From contig JANQSQ010000179.1 of NCBI GenBank assembly GCA_028283985.1, positions 1 through 17,367 of the forward strand: a DNA stretch of 17,367 nt, read 5' to 3'. The position numbers and the translations under genes are program-made. The DNA comes from Rhodothermales bacterium (lineage in GTDB: Bacteria; Bacteroidota; Rhodothermia; Rhodothermales; VXPQ01). Positions 8,804 through 16,393 of the stretch are shown in pieces. Under the pieces are notes generated by a model, which was not told where the DNA came from, searched no databases, and was given only the letters and a program-made list of their open reading frames with translations. Numbering within the stretch: the stretch's first letter is position 1; each line of letters begins with the position of its first letter.

Positions 8804-10525
8804 TCAGTATCGACGCGCAAGTACGATGGGCGCTTTGAATACGTCCATTACATTGTTGCGGGCGTCATAGGCCTCGACAAAAGCAATGTATATACCCGTG
8901 CGCAAGCGACGGTCCGCATCGTCCCGACCGTTCCATAGCAACTCGATGGATTCCGCAACGAGCCGGGAGGCGACCAATTGTCGTACCTGATTCCCCGCCA
9001 GATCGAATACAAGGGCCCGGATTCTGGATATCTCGGAAGAGAAAGTGCACCGGATGCGAACGATATCGTCCACACCGTCCCGATCCGGGGAAAAAGGATT
9101 CGGCGTAATCTGCATTCCCCGCTCCGACAACGGGTCTTTACCGGCGATACGTATCGAATTGGGCAGCCCCGGGGTTCCGCCGTCCGGCCCTACCGAGCTG
9201 GTCCAGTTTTGAGGATTATTGCCGGATCCGTCCACGTCGATCCGCTCCAGCGTAATGCCCCGGGTTTCCAGAACATCCGGATGATGCCACGAAGGATCGT
9301 ATCGTACGTCGTCAAGCACTTCGCCGTCTTCCCGGTGTATACGAATACGGTCTCCTTCGTTAAGCAGGGTAAGCCCCTTACCGGTAACCACCGGAGCGTT
9401 TTCGTTCTCCATACCGGCGGCGGCAAACAGCAGGTACTCTCCCGGCTCCCGGCCGATAAACCGCCCTTGCGCACGGACCGTATCGGCGTCTCCATATTCG
9501 TCAGGATCCCGGGTCCGATATATCCCGTCGAGATAAATGCGACGAGCGGATCGGTTCACCAACTCAACAAATTCCACCTGGTTTGCAAGCCCGTCATAAT
9601 CGTCTGTAAGCGGTTCGTACAAAATTTCGTTTACCACGATATCCCGGGGAACAGGCCGATAGGAAATCGGCGCCGATACCCGTTCCGAAATATTTCCGCG
9701 CAAATCGGACACCTGCTCGACCACAACGGATACACCCCTTACGGAACCCGGGAAAAGCACGCGTAGCCGGTCCGGGCCCAACGTTTGCACCTCCTGCGCC
9801 ACAAGGTTCTCCAGTCGGATAGAGCCGGGAGAAACAGCTCCGGTCCGTACAGGTTCGTTGAAATAGAGATCGAGTCGAATATCGTCCAAGGCTTTAACGA
9901 AAGACAATGCCGGGCCGGACATATCGGGGGCATATCGGCTGTTTTCCGTACCCGGTGTGGCGCCGGAAGTATCGATAGCCAGGGCGAAGTTATACGGATC
10001 CGAGGGAGCGCCCGGGTCAATGCGTTCCAGTGACCGCCCTGCTTCCGCCGTGCTGCCGGCATAAAAAAGCGAATCAATGACCACTCCGCCGGATTCGAGA
10101 ATCACCGCATCGCCCCCATTGTTCAGGCTTGCCCAGCGAGCCGGTGCGATATGCGGAACGCCGGCAAAACGATTGGAAAAGGCGATATCGTCTGCAACGA
10201 GCACCTTATAGGTTCCGGGAGCAAATGCCGATTCCTCTTCGGAAAGGGGAAATGGGGAAGAAGAGGCGTCCCGGATCGTCAAATCCTGGAGATCGAACGT
10301 ATGCACACTCCGGTTGAACAGTTCGATAAACTCCGAGCCGGAAGGAAAGGGCCGGGGATATATCTCATTGATCACAATGTCTCCGGGTTGCGGAGATACG
10401 GAGAGGTCGATGCGGATGGAGCCGGCGGCGCCGGACACCCCCTCAAGAGGCTGGGCGCAAATTGGCAAGACGCACGGGCATACTGCCAGGCCGGCAGAAA
10501 CAAGAATAAAGAAAAGGACTCGCAT
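8804..10525 (-). CDS. Secreted protein with two lamin-tail domains and a FlgD-like C-terminus
   Basis: Predicted exported protein of 573 residues, function unknown. The ATG at 10525 gives a signal peptide (basic Met-Arg start, hydrophobic 3-22, likely cleavage after Ala24 in PICAQ). Two lamin-tail (LTD) modules are visible. The first starts GDIVINEIYPRP near 48, the second RDIVVNEILYEP near 314. Each closes with a parallel block: LERID...GATPGTENS (about 156-185) and LERID...GGTPGLPNS (about 446-475). Between them lies an Ig-like segment (about 205-300). The C-terminus (about 482-573) begins ITPNPFSPDRDGVDD and continues into an ELLWNGRDDADRRLRTGIYI strand pattern, as in FlgD Ig-like or gliding-associated C-terminal domains; this may act in surface attachment or export. 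A TTG at 10612 would add 29 residues ahead of the signal peptide and is less likely. Confidence 0.85.
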   Translation of the reverse strand: MRVLFFILVSAGLAVCPCVLPICAQPLEGVSGAAGSIRIDLSVSPQPGDIVINEIYPRPFPSGSEFIELFNRSVHTFDLQDLTIRDASSSPFPLSEEESAFAPGTYKVLVADDIAFSNRFAGVPHIAPARWASLNNGGDAVILESGGVVIDSLFYAGSTAEAGRSLERIDPGAPSDPYNFALAIDTSGATPGTENSRYAPDMSGPALSFVKALDDIRLDLYFNEPVRTGAVSPGSIRLENLVAQEVQTLGPDRLRVLFPGSVRGVSVVVEQVSDLRGNISERVSAPISYRPVPRDIVVNEILYEPLTDDYDGLANQVEFVELVNRSARRIYLDGIYRTRDPDEYGDADTVRAQGRFIGREPGEYLLFAAAGMENENAPVVTGKGLTLLNEGDRIRIHREDGEVLDDVRYDPSWHHPDVLETRGITLERIDVDGSGNNPQNWTSSVGPDGGTPGLPNSIRIAGKDPLSERGMQITPNPFSPDRDGVDDIVRIRCTFSSEISRIRALVFDLAGNQVRQLVASRLVAESIELLWNGRDDADRRLRTGIYIAFVEAYDARNNVMDVFKAPIVLARRY

Positions 10526-10549
10526 GGGCCGAGAGAATGAGATCGGCCC
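10526..10549 (-). promoter_or_regulatory. Perfect 7-bp GC-rich hairpin abutting a start codon
   Basis: On the minus strand GGGCCGA (10549-10543) and TCGGCCC (10532-10526) form a perfect inverted repeat around a 10-base pyrimidine-rich loop. The second arm ends directly against the ATG at 10525. No Shine-Dalgarno is visible here. No U-run follows, so it is not a standard intrinsic terminator. It may limit ribosome access to the lamin-tail gene or bind a protein; both ideas are inference. If the gene actually starts upstream at the TTG, the repeat would be coding. Confidence 0.45.
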
Positions 10550-10608
10550 TTTAAGACACAGCGAGCTCAAAAACGTAACCTTTCGGGAAGCTTTTTCAGT
10601 ATGCGAAG

Positions 10609-11835
10609 TCAACCGGGCTCCTGGTCCGGATGGGTCCGGAGCACATGGGCCATCAGCGCTGCGGTGGGGGCCAGAGCGCCCTCATCGATATCGAAGTGAT
10701 CGCTGTGCAGGGGATACGCACTCTCCGGAGCAGAACGGGTGCCTGCCCGGAGAAGCATCCCGGGTATTTTCTCCAGATAGTGTCCGAAATCTTCCGAACC
10801 CATGCTGGGGAGAGGAATATGAAAAACCGCTTCTTCTCCGCAGAAGGACCGGATAACGGATGCTACATGCTTCGTGAGTCGAGGATCGTTTTTCACTGCA
10901 GGCGCCCCCGCCTCTATGTCCACCTGCACCTCGACCCCGTACAAGCCGGCAAGTTCGTTTGCGATGCGTTCCAGGCGCTGGTTTATGGCTGTGCGTTCCT
11001 TCGCATCCGTGGTGCGGATCGTACCTCCCAATTCCGCCTGTTCGGGAATCACGTTGTACGCATCCCCGGCATGAAACCGGCAAATCGTCAGAACGGCTGC
11101 CTGTCGCGCATCCGTAAAACGCCCCACCATCTGATAGAGTGCATTGGCGATCTGATTCGCTACCCAGATGGTATCCACCACTTCATGGGGACGCGCCGAA
11201 TGGCCGGTGCTCGATGCCTTGACACAAATGCGGAACCGGTCTTTAGACGACGTAACAGGGCCGTCCAGTACACCGTATCTGCCCGTCTCCAGCGAGGGAT
11301 CGACGTGGATTGCATAAATGCCCTGCACGCCGTCAAGAACCCCATCCCGGACCATGTTCACCGCACCTCCCGGCGTGCCTTCCTCGTCCGGCTGAAACAG
11401 TACGCGGACCGTACCGCGGAGATGCTCTCTGTTTCGATGCAGAATGAGCGCTACGCCGATCGCAATCGCCGTATGCGCATCATGGCCGCATAGATGGGCA
11501 ACCCCCGGGTGGCGGGACGCATACTTGACGGATTTTGCATCTGCGGTGGGCAATGCGTCCATATCCGCCCGGTACGCAATGACAGGTCCGTCATGGGCGC
11601 CCTCGATATCCGTGTATAAGCCGGTGCCGGCCAAGGGGCCTGTTACCGCCAGCCCGTGCCGCTCGAGAATGCTGCGAACGAACTCGCTGGTGCGATACTC
11701 CTCAAAACCCAGTTCGGGATGCTGATGAATATGACGCCGTATGTCGCGCAGGAACGTCGCGAATGCCACCGATTCCGCACCGGCTTCGGCAAGATCCGAA
11801 ACATCCAGGGATGGAATATCCGCTATGACGCTCAT
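10609..11835 (-). CDS. M20-family metal-dependent amidohydrolase
   Basis: Predicted cytoplasmic dinuclear metal hydrolase of the M20D type, cleaving N-acyl-amino acids, hippurate-like amides or small peptides. It is 408 residues, usual for the family. Metal and catalytic motifs are present in order: RRHIHQHPELGFEE (N-terminal), AYRADMDALP, HLCGHDAHTA (Cys/His ligands), LFQPDEEG (catalytic Glu pair), IYAIHVD (His), MGSEDFGHYL and the C-terminal LHSDHFDIDE (His). The middle dimerisation domain has GHSARPHE and NVIPEQAELGGTIRT. No signal peptide is seen. The ATG at 11835 is chosen because GAGG lies just upstream and the preceding gene stops 5 bases before. The frame stays open upstream to 11874, overlapping that gene. 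The substrate cannot be read from the sequence. Confidence 0.93.
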   Translation of the reverse strand: MSVIADIPSLDVSDLAEAGAESVAFATFLRDIRRHIHQHPELGFEEYRTSEFVRSILERHGLAVTGPLAGTGLYTDIEGAHDGPVIAYRADMDALPTADAKSVKYASRHPGVAHLCGHDAHTAIAIGVALILHRNREHLRGTVRVLFQPDEEGTPGGAVNMVRDGVLDGVQGIYAIHVDPSLETGRYGVLDGPVTSSKDRFRICVKASSTGHSARPHEVVDTIWVANQIANALYQMVGRFTDARQAAVLTICRFHAGDAYNVIPEQAELGGTIRTTDAKERTAINQRLERIANELAGLYGVEVQVDIEAGAPAVKNDPRLTKHVASVIRSFCGEEAVFHIPLPSMGSEDFGHYLEKIPGMLLRAGTRSAPESAYPLHSDHFDIDEGALAPTAALMAHVLRTHPDQEPG

Positions 11836-11837
11836 TT

Positions 11838-11842
11838 TCCTC
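11838..11842 (-). promoter_or_regulatory. Shine-Dalgarno of the M20 gene, overlapping the previous stop
   Basis: The minus-strand sequence TTTGAGGAAAATG places GAGG three bases before the ATG at 11835, sharing bases with the TGA stop of the VWA-domain gene (11843-11841). The spacing is short for a classical site. The stop/ribosome-site/start arrangement still points to translational coupling and supports 11835 over the longer open frame. Confidence 0.45.
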
Positions 11843-14006
11843 AAACCATCCCGTTCCGTTTGCGAAAAAACCATTCCGCGGCAAGAAGCGCAATAATGAG
11901 TAGTAAAAAAGCAGGATGTTTACGCAAATCCTCTTCCGTCGTTTGGGATATCGTATCGGATGCTCCTTCCAGATGGGATGAGAGGACTTCAATAAATGAC
12001 TCAGGGCGGCTTTGGTCCAGCAAAACACCCCCTGAACGCTGAGCTACCTGCCGCATCAATGCAGCGTCCGCTCCCGGTTCCCGGTATTCCAGCGTCAACG
12101 ATCCAACCACAAACTCTCCGCGGTCTGAACCCAGGCTTTCCTCTCCTCTGTGCACTGTGGCCGACCAGGCGTAGGCGCCTTCGGGCAGCGCTCCCGCGTC
12201 GAGCGTGTACCGTCCGCTCCCGATCGCCTGCATAAGATAGGGAAACTCCACGCCATCCGGCGAGATCAACCGGATCTCCACGGACGCATCCGGGACGGGA
12301 TTAAGACTTTCGTCGTACACCTGACCGGAAAGATGAACCGATTCGCCCCCTCCGAATACATCCCGGACAGGATATATGCGCACAGGACGGTCATCCTCAA
12401 AGGCGGTAAGCCACTGGATAATGTTTGCAAAAAGTTCTGCAGGAAGTTGCTCGAAACGGGACAGGTCTTCGGGGAGATTCTGCCATCTCCATGTGCCGGC
12501 GCCAAGCAGGGCGGCGGCACGATGTTGCGCGCGCCGTCGAACCGCGAGCAACGGTTCGGGCAGATCAATCCCGCGCACCGACACCGTGGCGAGTACCTGG
12601 GCGTCAGGGGGAAGCGTCCATTGGGTTCGACTGTACTCCAGCGGGGGAAGAGCGCTCCATGCTTCCGAATCTCCACCGGAAATATGCATGACCGGGTGAT
12701 GATTTCCTGCCGGCGTGGTTTGAAACGCCGCTTCCATAAAATCTTCCCGAACACGCCCGGCCTCGACAGGGAGTACGTCTTCGGAAATTATACCCAGTCG
12801 GGGAATAGAGGTAGCTGAAGTAAGCAGAAAAAACACAGGAATTCCTTCGCGGGCCGCCTCGCCGATGCGCCGCAACACAGTTTCGTCGCTGACCCGTCCG
12901 GGATAGCCGGCCAACACGACGACATCGAAATCCGCAAGCGAGGCGGGAAACGCGCCTTCGTAAAAAGCGCCTGCGCTTTTTTGCACGAACGGAGACACTT
13001 CGAACGCCGCGTTCCGCGCAAGCAACCTCCGGATTGCCGCGACATCCGGGCCGGGCGCCGCTGCAACGAGAAGAATGCGCCGCTTCGAGGAAAGCACGCG
13101 AACCGTCAGGGATTCCCGGTTATTGCGGTGCGTCACTTCATCAGGAAGTTCTGTTACAGCCACCGTGTAGCGCCGAAGTCCTTCCGATTCGGGCGTCACA
13201 GACAAATCAGCGACGATTTCGGCATTTCCCGGAGGAATTTCGAGGGTTTGCGAAGTGATCGTTTCCCCGTCGGCGGCAAGCGATACCGTAATCCGGTGAC
13301 CACCCATACCCTCTGCGCGAATGCCGACCTCAATGGGGAGTTCGGCCCCCACGTAGGCTACTTCGTTGGTGAGCACACGTTGCACCCGAATATCCTGCCG
13401 GCGCAATGTGTCGCCTACAACCGCCGTAAAAACAGGCACCGGATACCGTTCGGACACATACAGCGGATTACGACCCGTATTGTACCGGCCATCGGATACC
13501 AGCATTACGGCGCGCAAATTGTCACCCCGCAATCGCTCCTCGGTGGAGGCAAGCGCCTGGGCAATGTTGGTTCTGAATGCGTTCAACGCAAGCGAGTCCG
13601 GTTCGAAACGGGGAAGCTCATTGGCGTCGAGGTCCGAGCCAAAACGGATGTATCGCACATCGGCGCCCCGTGCAGCCGGCGGAATATGCTGGAGAATGTC
13701 CCGAATATGGGCTTGCGCTACGGCATGAGACGTATCCGCGCCGGAAGCCAGACGAAGGCTTGCGCTGTCGTCGATGAGCACCGCTACAACCGGTTCCTTT
13801 TCGTCATGCCGGACAAAACGTAAAACAGGTTCGAGCAAAAGCAGCAGAATGAAGAAGAGCGCACAAAACCGCAAGGCCCCGAGCACGATCCGCTTGCCTC
13901 GCGGCAATGCAGGCGTGGTGCGACGATACAACCATATGGCAGCGGCGCCGGCTGCAAAAAAGGATGCCGCCAACAACCATGGACTCATGCCAAAAGAAAA
14001 AGACAT
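11841..14006 (-). CDS. VWA-domain membrane protein with amidotransferase-like central region
   Basis: Inner-membrane protein of 721 residues, function unknown. Two hydrophobic segments (about 8-26 and 42-62) are followed by a von Willebrand A-like domain (about 70-240) with a complete MIDAS set: DxSxS at Asp79-Ser81-Ser83, a Thr at 146 in FRTNIAQAL, and Asp172 in LVSDGRYNTG. A CARDB-like beta region follows (about 200-300). Next is a Rossmann-type segment (RRILLVAAAPGPDVAAIRRL near 309, then DVVVLAGYPGRVSD) resembling class I glutamine amidotransferases without a recognisable GxCxG nucleophile. An Ig-like region and a C-terminal hydrophobic anchor (about 692-713) with a basic tail end the protein. 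This architecture is widespread in Bacteroidota and Planctomycetes without assigned function. It lacks adjacent MoxR or BatA/BatB genes. An ATG at 13988 is an alternative start. Confidence 0.85.
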   Translation of the reverse strand: MSFSFGMSPWLLAASFFAAGAAAIWLYRRTTPALPRGKRIVLGALRFCALFFILLLLLEPVLRFVRHDEKEPVVAVLIDDSASLRLASGADTSHAVAQAHIRDILQHIPPAARGADVRYIRFGSDLDANELPRFEPDSLALNAFRTNIAQALASTEERLRGDNLRAVMLVSDGRYNTGRNPLYVSERYPVPVFTAVVGDTLRRQDIRVQRVLTNEVAYVGAELPIEVGIRAEGMGGHRITVSLAADGETITSQTLEIPPGNAEIVADLSVTPESEGLRRYTVAVTELPDEVTHRNNRESLTVRVLSSKRRILLVAAAPGPDVAAIRRLLARNAAFEVSPFVQKSAGAFYEGAFPASLADFDVVVLAGYPGRVSDETVLRRIGEAAREGIPVFFLLTSATSIPRLGIISEDVLPVEAGRVREDFMEAAFQTTPAGNHHPVMHISGGDSEAWSALPPLEYSRTQWTLPPDAQVLATVSVRGIDLPEPLLAVRRRAQHRAAALLGAGTWRWQNLPEDLSRFEQLPAELFANIIQWLTAFEDDRPVRIYPVRDVFGGGESVHLSGQVYDESLNPVPDASVEIRLISPDGVEFPYLMQAIGSGRYTLDAGALPEGAYAWSATVHRGEESLGSDRGEFVVGSLTLEYREPGADAALMRQVAQRSGGVLLDQSRPESFIEVLSSHLEGASDTISQTTEEDLRKHPAFLLLIIALLAAEWFFRKRNGMV

Positions 14007-14035
14007 TCGGCGAAGGAGACTTGATCAGAGTATCC

Positions 14036-14992
14036 TTAAAGATACGGCATGACCAGGTAGGCAAGGTAGGCCAGAAAACCTGTCAGGAGAAACACTCCCT
14101 CCATGCGGCCGATCCTGCGCCGGACCCACACAATAGGGAGCAGTACCAACCCGAATGCAAGCATAACCGGAAAATGTACGGCGAGCACGTTCGCTTCCAC
14201 ATGCAGGGGGCGGAACATAGCGATCGGCCCCACCACGAATAACACATTCAGGATGTTGCTGCCGAGTACGTTGCCTACCGAAAGTTCCGCCTCGCCCTTC
14301 AGGGCGCCCACAAGGGAAGTAACCAGTTCGGGCAGGCTCGTGCCGACAGCAACCACAGTCAGGCCGATAATCACAGAGGAAACGCCCAGCATGGTGGCGA
14401 TATTCACGGCGGCTTTCACCATGAGCCAAGCGCCGCCCGCAAGCAACAAAGCGCCTGCGAAAAGGAACATCCATTTCCGGGGGCCCGACGCCGGAACGTT
14501 TGCATCTTCCGGGAGAACAGCATCCGATGTCTTTCTTTCACCGCCATATGCGCGTCCCCGTACGATCAGGAATACAAAAATAATCAGCATGGCAGCCAGC
14601 GCCATGCCATCGATCCGACTGATTGTTCCGTCCAGTGCTACCAGATAGAAAACGATCAGCACAAGCATCATGGAAAGGTACCCCTTGGTCAGCACGTCAC
14701 GCGATGCCAGAAGGGGAAAAACCAGCCCGCTTGCTCCAAGAACCAGTGCAATATTGCAAATGTTCGAACCGACGATATTCCCCAGCGCAAGACCGTCTTC
14801 ATCCGAGAATGCTGCAAACAGGTTAAACACGAATTCGGGCATGGACGTACCGAGCGCCACCACGGTGGCGCCGACAATCAGGGGACTTACGCTATACCGG
14901 CGCACCACCCCCACGGCGCCCTTCAGCAGCCATTCAGCACCGAAATATACCAGAGCAAGCCCCAGTGCAAAAAGAAACAATTGAAGTGGCAT
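14036..14992 (-). CDS. Calcium/sodium antiporter of the CaCA family (YrbG-like)
   Basis: Inner-membrane cation exchanger, 318 residues with about ten hydrophobic helices. The two inverted alpha repeats that define the family are clear. The first has ATVVALGTSMPEF (43-54) and GNIVGSNICN (71-80); the second has LTVVAVGTSLPEL (201-213) and GNVLGSNILN (230-239). They carry the conserved acidic PE pair that coordinates cations. A charged, Gly/Pro-rich cytoplasmic loop (about 147-172) divides the halves. The ATG at 14992 starts MPLQLFLFALG, with AAGGA about 11 bases upstream. The open frame runs on upstream to 15505 but crosses the tRNA and proB on the other strand and is not coding there. The gene is first in the minus-strand run and divergent from the tRNA. 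Confidence 0.94.
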   Translation of the reverse strand: MPLQLFLFALGLALVYFGAEWLLKGAVGVVRRYSVSPLIVGATVVALGTSMPEFVFNLFAAFSDEDGLALGNIVGSNICNIALVLGASGLVFPLLASRDVLTKGYLSMMLVLIVFYLVALDGTISRIDGMALAAMLIIFVFLIVRGRAYGGERKTSDAVLPEDANVPASGPRKWMFLFAGALLLAGGAWLMVKAAVNIATMLGVSSVIIGLTVVAVGTSLPELVTSLVGALKGEAELSVGNVLGSNILNVLFVVGPIAMFRPLHVEANVLAVHFPVMLAFGLVLLPIVWVRRRIGRMEGVFLLTGFLAYLAYLVMPYL

Positions 14993-15070
14993 ACCGGATT
15001 TTTTCCTTAATTTTAGCAGATTGGGCGCGACATGATCCTGCTTAGCGCAATATTGGCAGCGCGGCCTACG

Positions 15071-15154
15071 GCCGGGATGGCGGAACGGTAGACGCAACGG
15101 ACTTAAAATCCGTTGGAGCAATGCTCCGTGCGGGTTCGAATCCCGCTCCCGGTA
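15071..15154 (+). tRNA. tRNA-Leu (anticodon UAA)
   Basis: An 84-base class II tRNA folds by eye. The acceptor stem GCCGGGA pairs with TCCCGGT, with one G-U pair at the end. The D stem is GCG/CGC with GG in the loop. The anticodon stem ACGGA/TCCGT encloses CTTAAAA, giving anticodon TAA at 15104-15106. The long variable arm GGAGC-AAT-GCTCC is diagnostic of Leu, Ser or Tyr. The T arm is GCGGG-TTCGAAT-CCCGC. The discriminator is A (15154), as leucine tRNAs need. CCA is not encoded: the next bases are CA, then GGG. It lies 73 bases upstream of proB on the same strand. Confidence 0.97.
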
Positions 15155-15179
15155 CAGGGAAATACCCCTTGCACCCAGA

Positions 15180-15197
15180 CATGAATTTTCATTCACC
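15180..15197 (+). promoter_or_regulatory. Candidate ArgR/AhrC operator upstream of proBA
   Basis: The sequence contains TGAAT (15182-15186), four bases, then ATTCA (15191-15195), a perfect match to the inner arms of the ArgR box, and is preceded by CA as in the Bacillus AhrC consensus. It sits 32 bases before the proB start, in the only gap between the tRNA and proB. Glutamate is the shared precursor of proline and arginine, so control of proBA by an arginine-responsive repressor is plausible. No argR gene is visible, so the assignment rests on the motif and its position. Confidence 0.4.
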
Positions 15198-15227
15198 GGT
15201 CCGGCTGCGTTTATCCCGGCAGGATGC

Positions 15228-16328
15228 ATGACAAAGCGTATCGTCGTCAAAATAGGAACGAGCGTGCTTACCGCCGGCACCCGGCGGCTCAACCGGGCCC
15301 GGATGCTTGAAATCCTTCGGCAGTGCGCTGCGCTCCACCAGGAAGGAAACGAGCTCATCGTATGCACCTCCGGAGCCATTGCCGCCGGAAGCGAACGGCT
15401 CCGTATGGCCAGCCAGCCCGACTCGTTGGCCGAAAAGCAGATGCTCGCGGCGGTCGGGCAAAGCAGGCTCATGGAGATCTGGGAGCAACTTTTCACGCAG
15501 TTCAATATCCATGTCGGTCAGATGCTCCTTACCCGGGCAGATGTGGAGGACTGCCACCGGTTCCTGAATGCTCGCGATACGCTGCGCACCCTGCTCGAAC
15601 ATCGGATCGTGCCGGTCATCAACGAGAACGACGCCGTAGCTACGGCCGAGATTCGCGTAGGAGACAATGATAACCTGTCCGCTCTGTGCGTCCTGCTTGC
15701 CGAGGCGGACCTGCTGATTCTTCTCAGCGATCAGCAGGGGCTGTTCACTGCAGATCCCCGGACCAGTCCGGAAGCAGAACTCATTGAGGAAGTGGACGAT
15801 ATCGATTCCGACCTGCATGCGGTAGCCGGAGAAAGCAAATCCGGCCTGGGCATCGGGGGGATGAAAACGAAACTGGACGCCGCCGACATGGCCCGGCGCG
15901 CCGGCGCCCAGGTGGTCATTGCGGCAGGCGATGCCCCTGACGTGATTCTCCGCATCGTGGCGGGAGAACAGATCGGCACCCGTTTCCCGGCTTTCGACAC
16001 CCCGGTCGGAAATCGCAAACGATGGATTCTGGGAGGCGCCGGCGCGTCCGGAACCGTCGTGATCGACAAAGGAGCCGCCGTGGCATTGTCCAACGGAGGC
16101 GGCAGCCTCCTGCCGGCAGGAATCATTCACGTGGACGGTCCGTTCGAGCGTGGTGATGTAGTACGGATTACGGGCCCCGACCAAACCAACCTTGGCCGGG
16201 GCGTGGTTCGATATGACAGCAAGGACGTGAACCGTATCAAGGGACTGCAATCCGATTCCATTCACAAAACGCTTGGATACGCATACGGTCCCGTCGTCAT
16301 CCACCGGGACGATCTGATTCTTATGTAA
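15228..16328 (+). CDS. proB: Glutamate 5-kinase with PUA domain
   Basis: First step of proline synthesis: ATP-dependent phosphorylation of glutamate to glutamyl 5-phosphate. The protein is 366 residues. The amino-acid kinase domain (1-260) shows VVKIGTSVL (6-14), CTSGAIAAG (46-54), LAAVGQ (73-78), INENDAV (131-137), LLSDQQGLFTADPR (165-178) and GIGGMKTKLDAA (198-209). A C-terminal PUA domain (about 274-355: SLLPAGIIHVDGPFERGD onward) is present, as in the E. coli enzyme, which is feedback-inhibited by proline. The ATG at 15228 is supported by AGG a few bases upstream and by the conserved N-terminus. It is followed after 65 bases by proA on the same strand. Confidence 0.97.
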   Translation: MTKRIVVKIGTSVLTAGTRRLNRARMLEILRQCAALHQEGNELIVCTSGAIAAGSERLRMASQPDSLAEKQMLAAVGQSRLMEIWEQLFTQFNIHVGQMLLTRADVEDCHRFLNARDTLRTLLEHRIVPVINENDAVATAEIRVGDNDNLSALCVLLAEADLLILLSDQQGLFTADPRTSPEAELIEEVDDIDSDLHAVAGESKSGLGIGGMKTKLDAADMARRAGAQVVIAAGDAPDVILRIVAGEQIGTRFPAFDTPVGNRKRWILGGAGASGTVVIDKGAAVALSNGGGSLLPAGIIHVDGPFERGDVVRITGPDQTNLGRGVVRYDSKDVNRIKGLQSDSIHKTLGYAYGPVVIHRDDLILM

Positions 16329-16393
16329 CCAACTGCGGTCTGCAGCAGGCCCGTGTATACCCGGACACACACTCCACATTCCATAATACATTC

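Noticed and set aside
15010..15018. Extended -10-like TGCTAAAAT on the minus strand before the antiporter
   Set aside because: It would put the transcript start about 11 bases before the ATG, on top of the Shine-Dalgarno, and has no matching -35.
15062..15074. CGGCC-TAC-GGCCG hairpin overlapping the tRNA 5' end
   Set aside because: Half of it is the tRNA acceptor stem itself; no independent support for a regulatory role.
15071..15154. tRNA-Leu as an integration site for a mobile element
   Set aside because: No integrase, no repeat of the tRNA 3' end, and ordinary housekeeping genes on both sides.
14993..15505. Upstream extension of the antiporter frame (about 170 extra residues)
   Set aside because: It runs antisense through the tRNA-Leu and the first part of proB and has no family-like sequence; the conserved protein starts at 14992.
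15189..16391. 400-residue minus-strand open frame opposite proB
   Set aside because: Shadow of proB: no recognisable domain, and the plus-strand protein has all kinase motifs.
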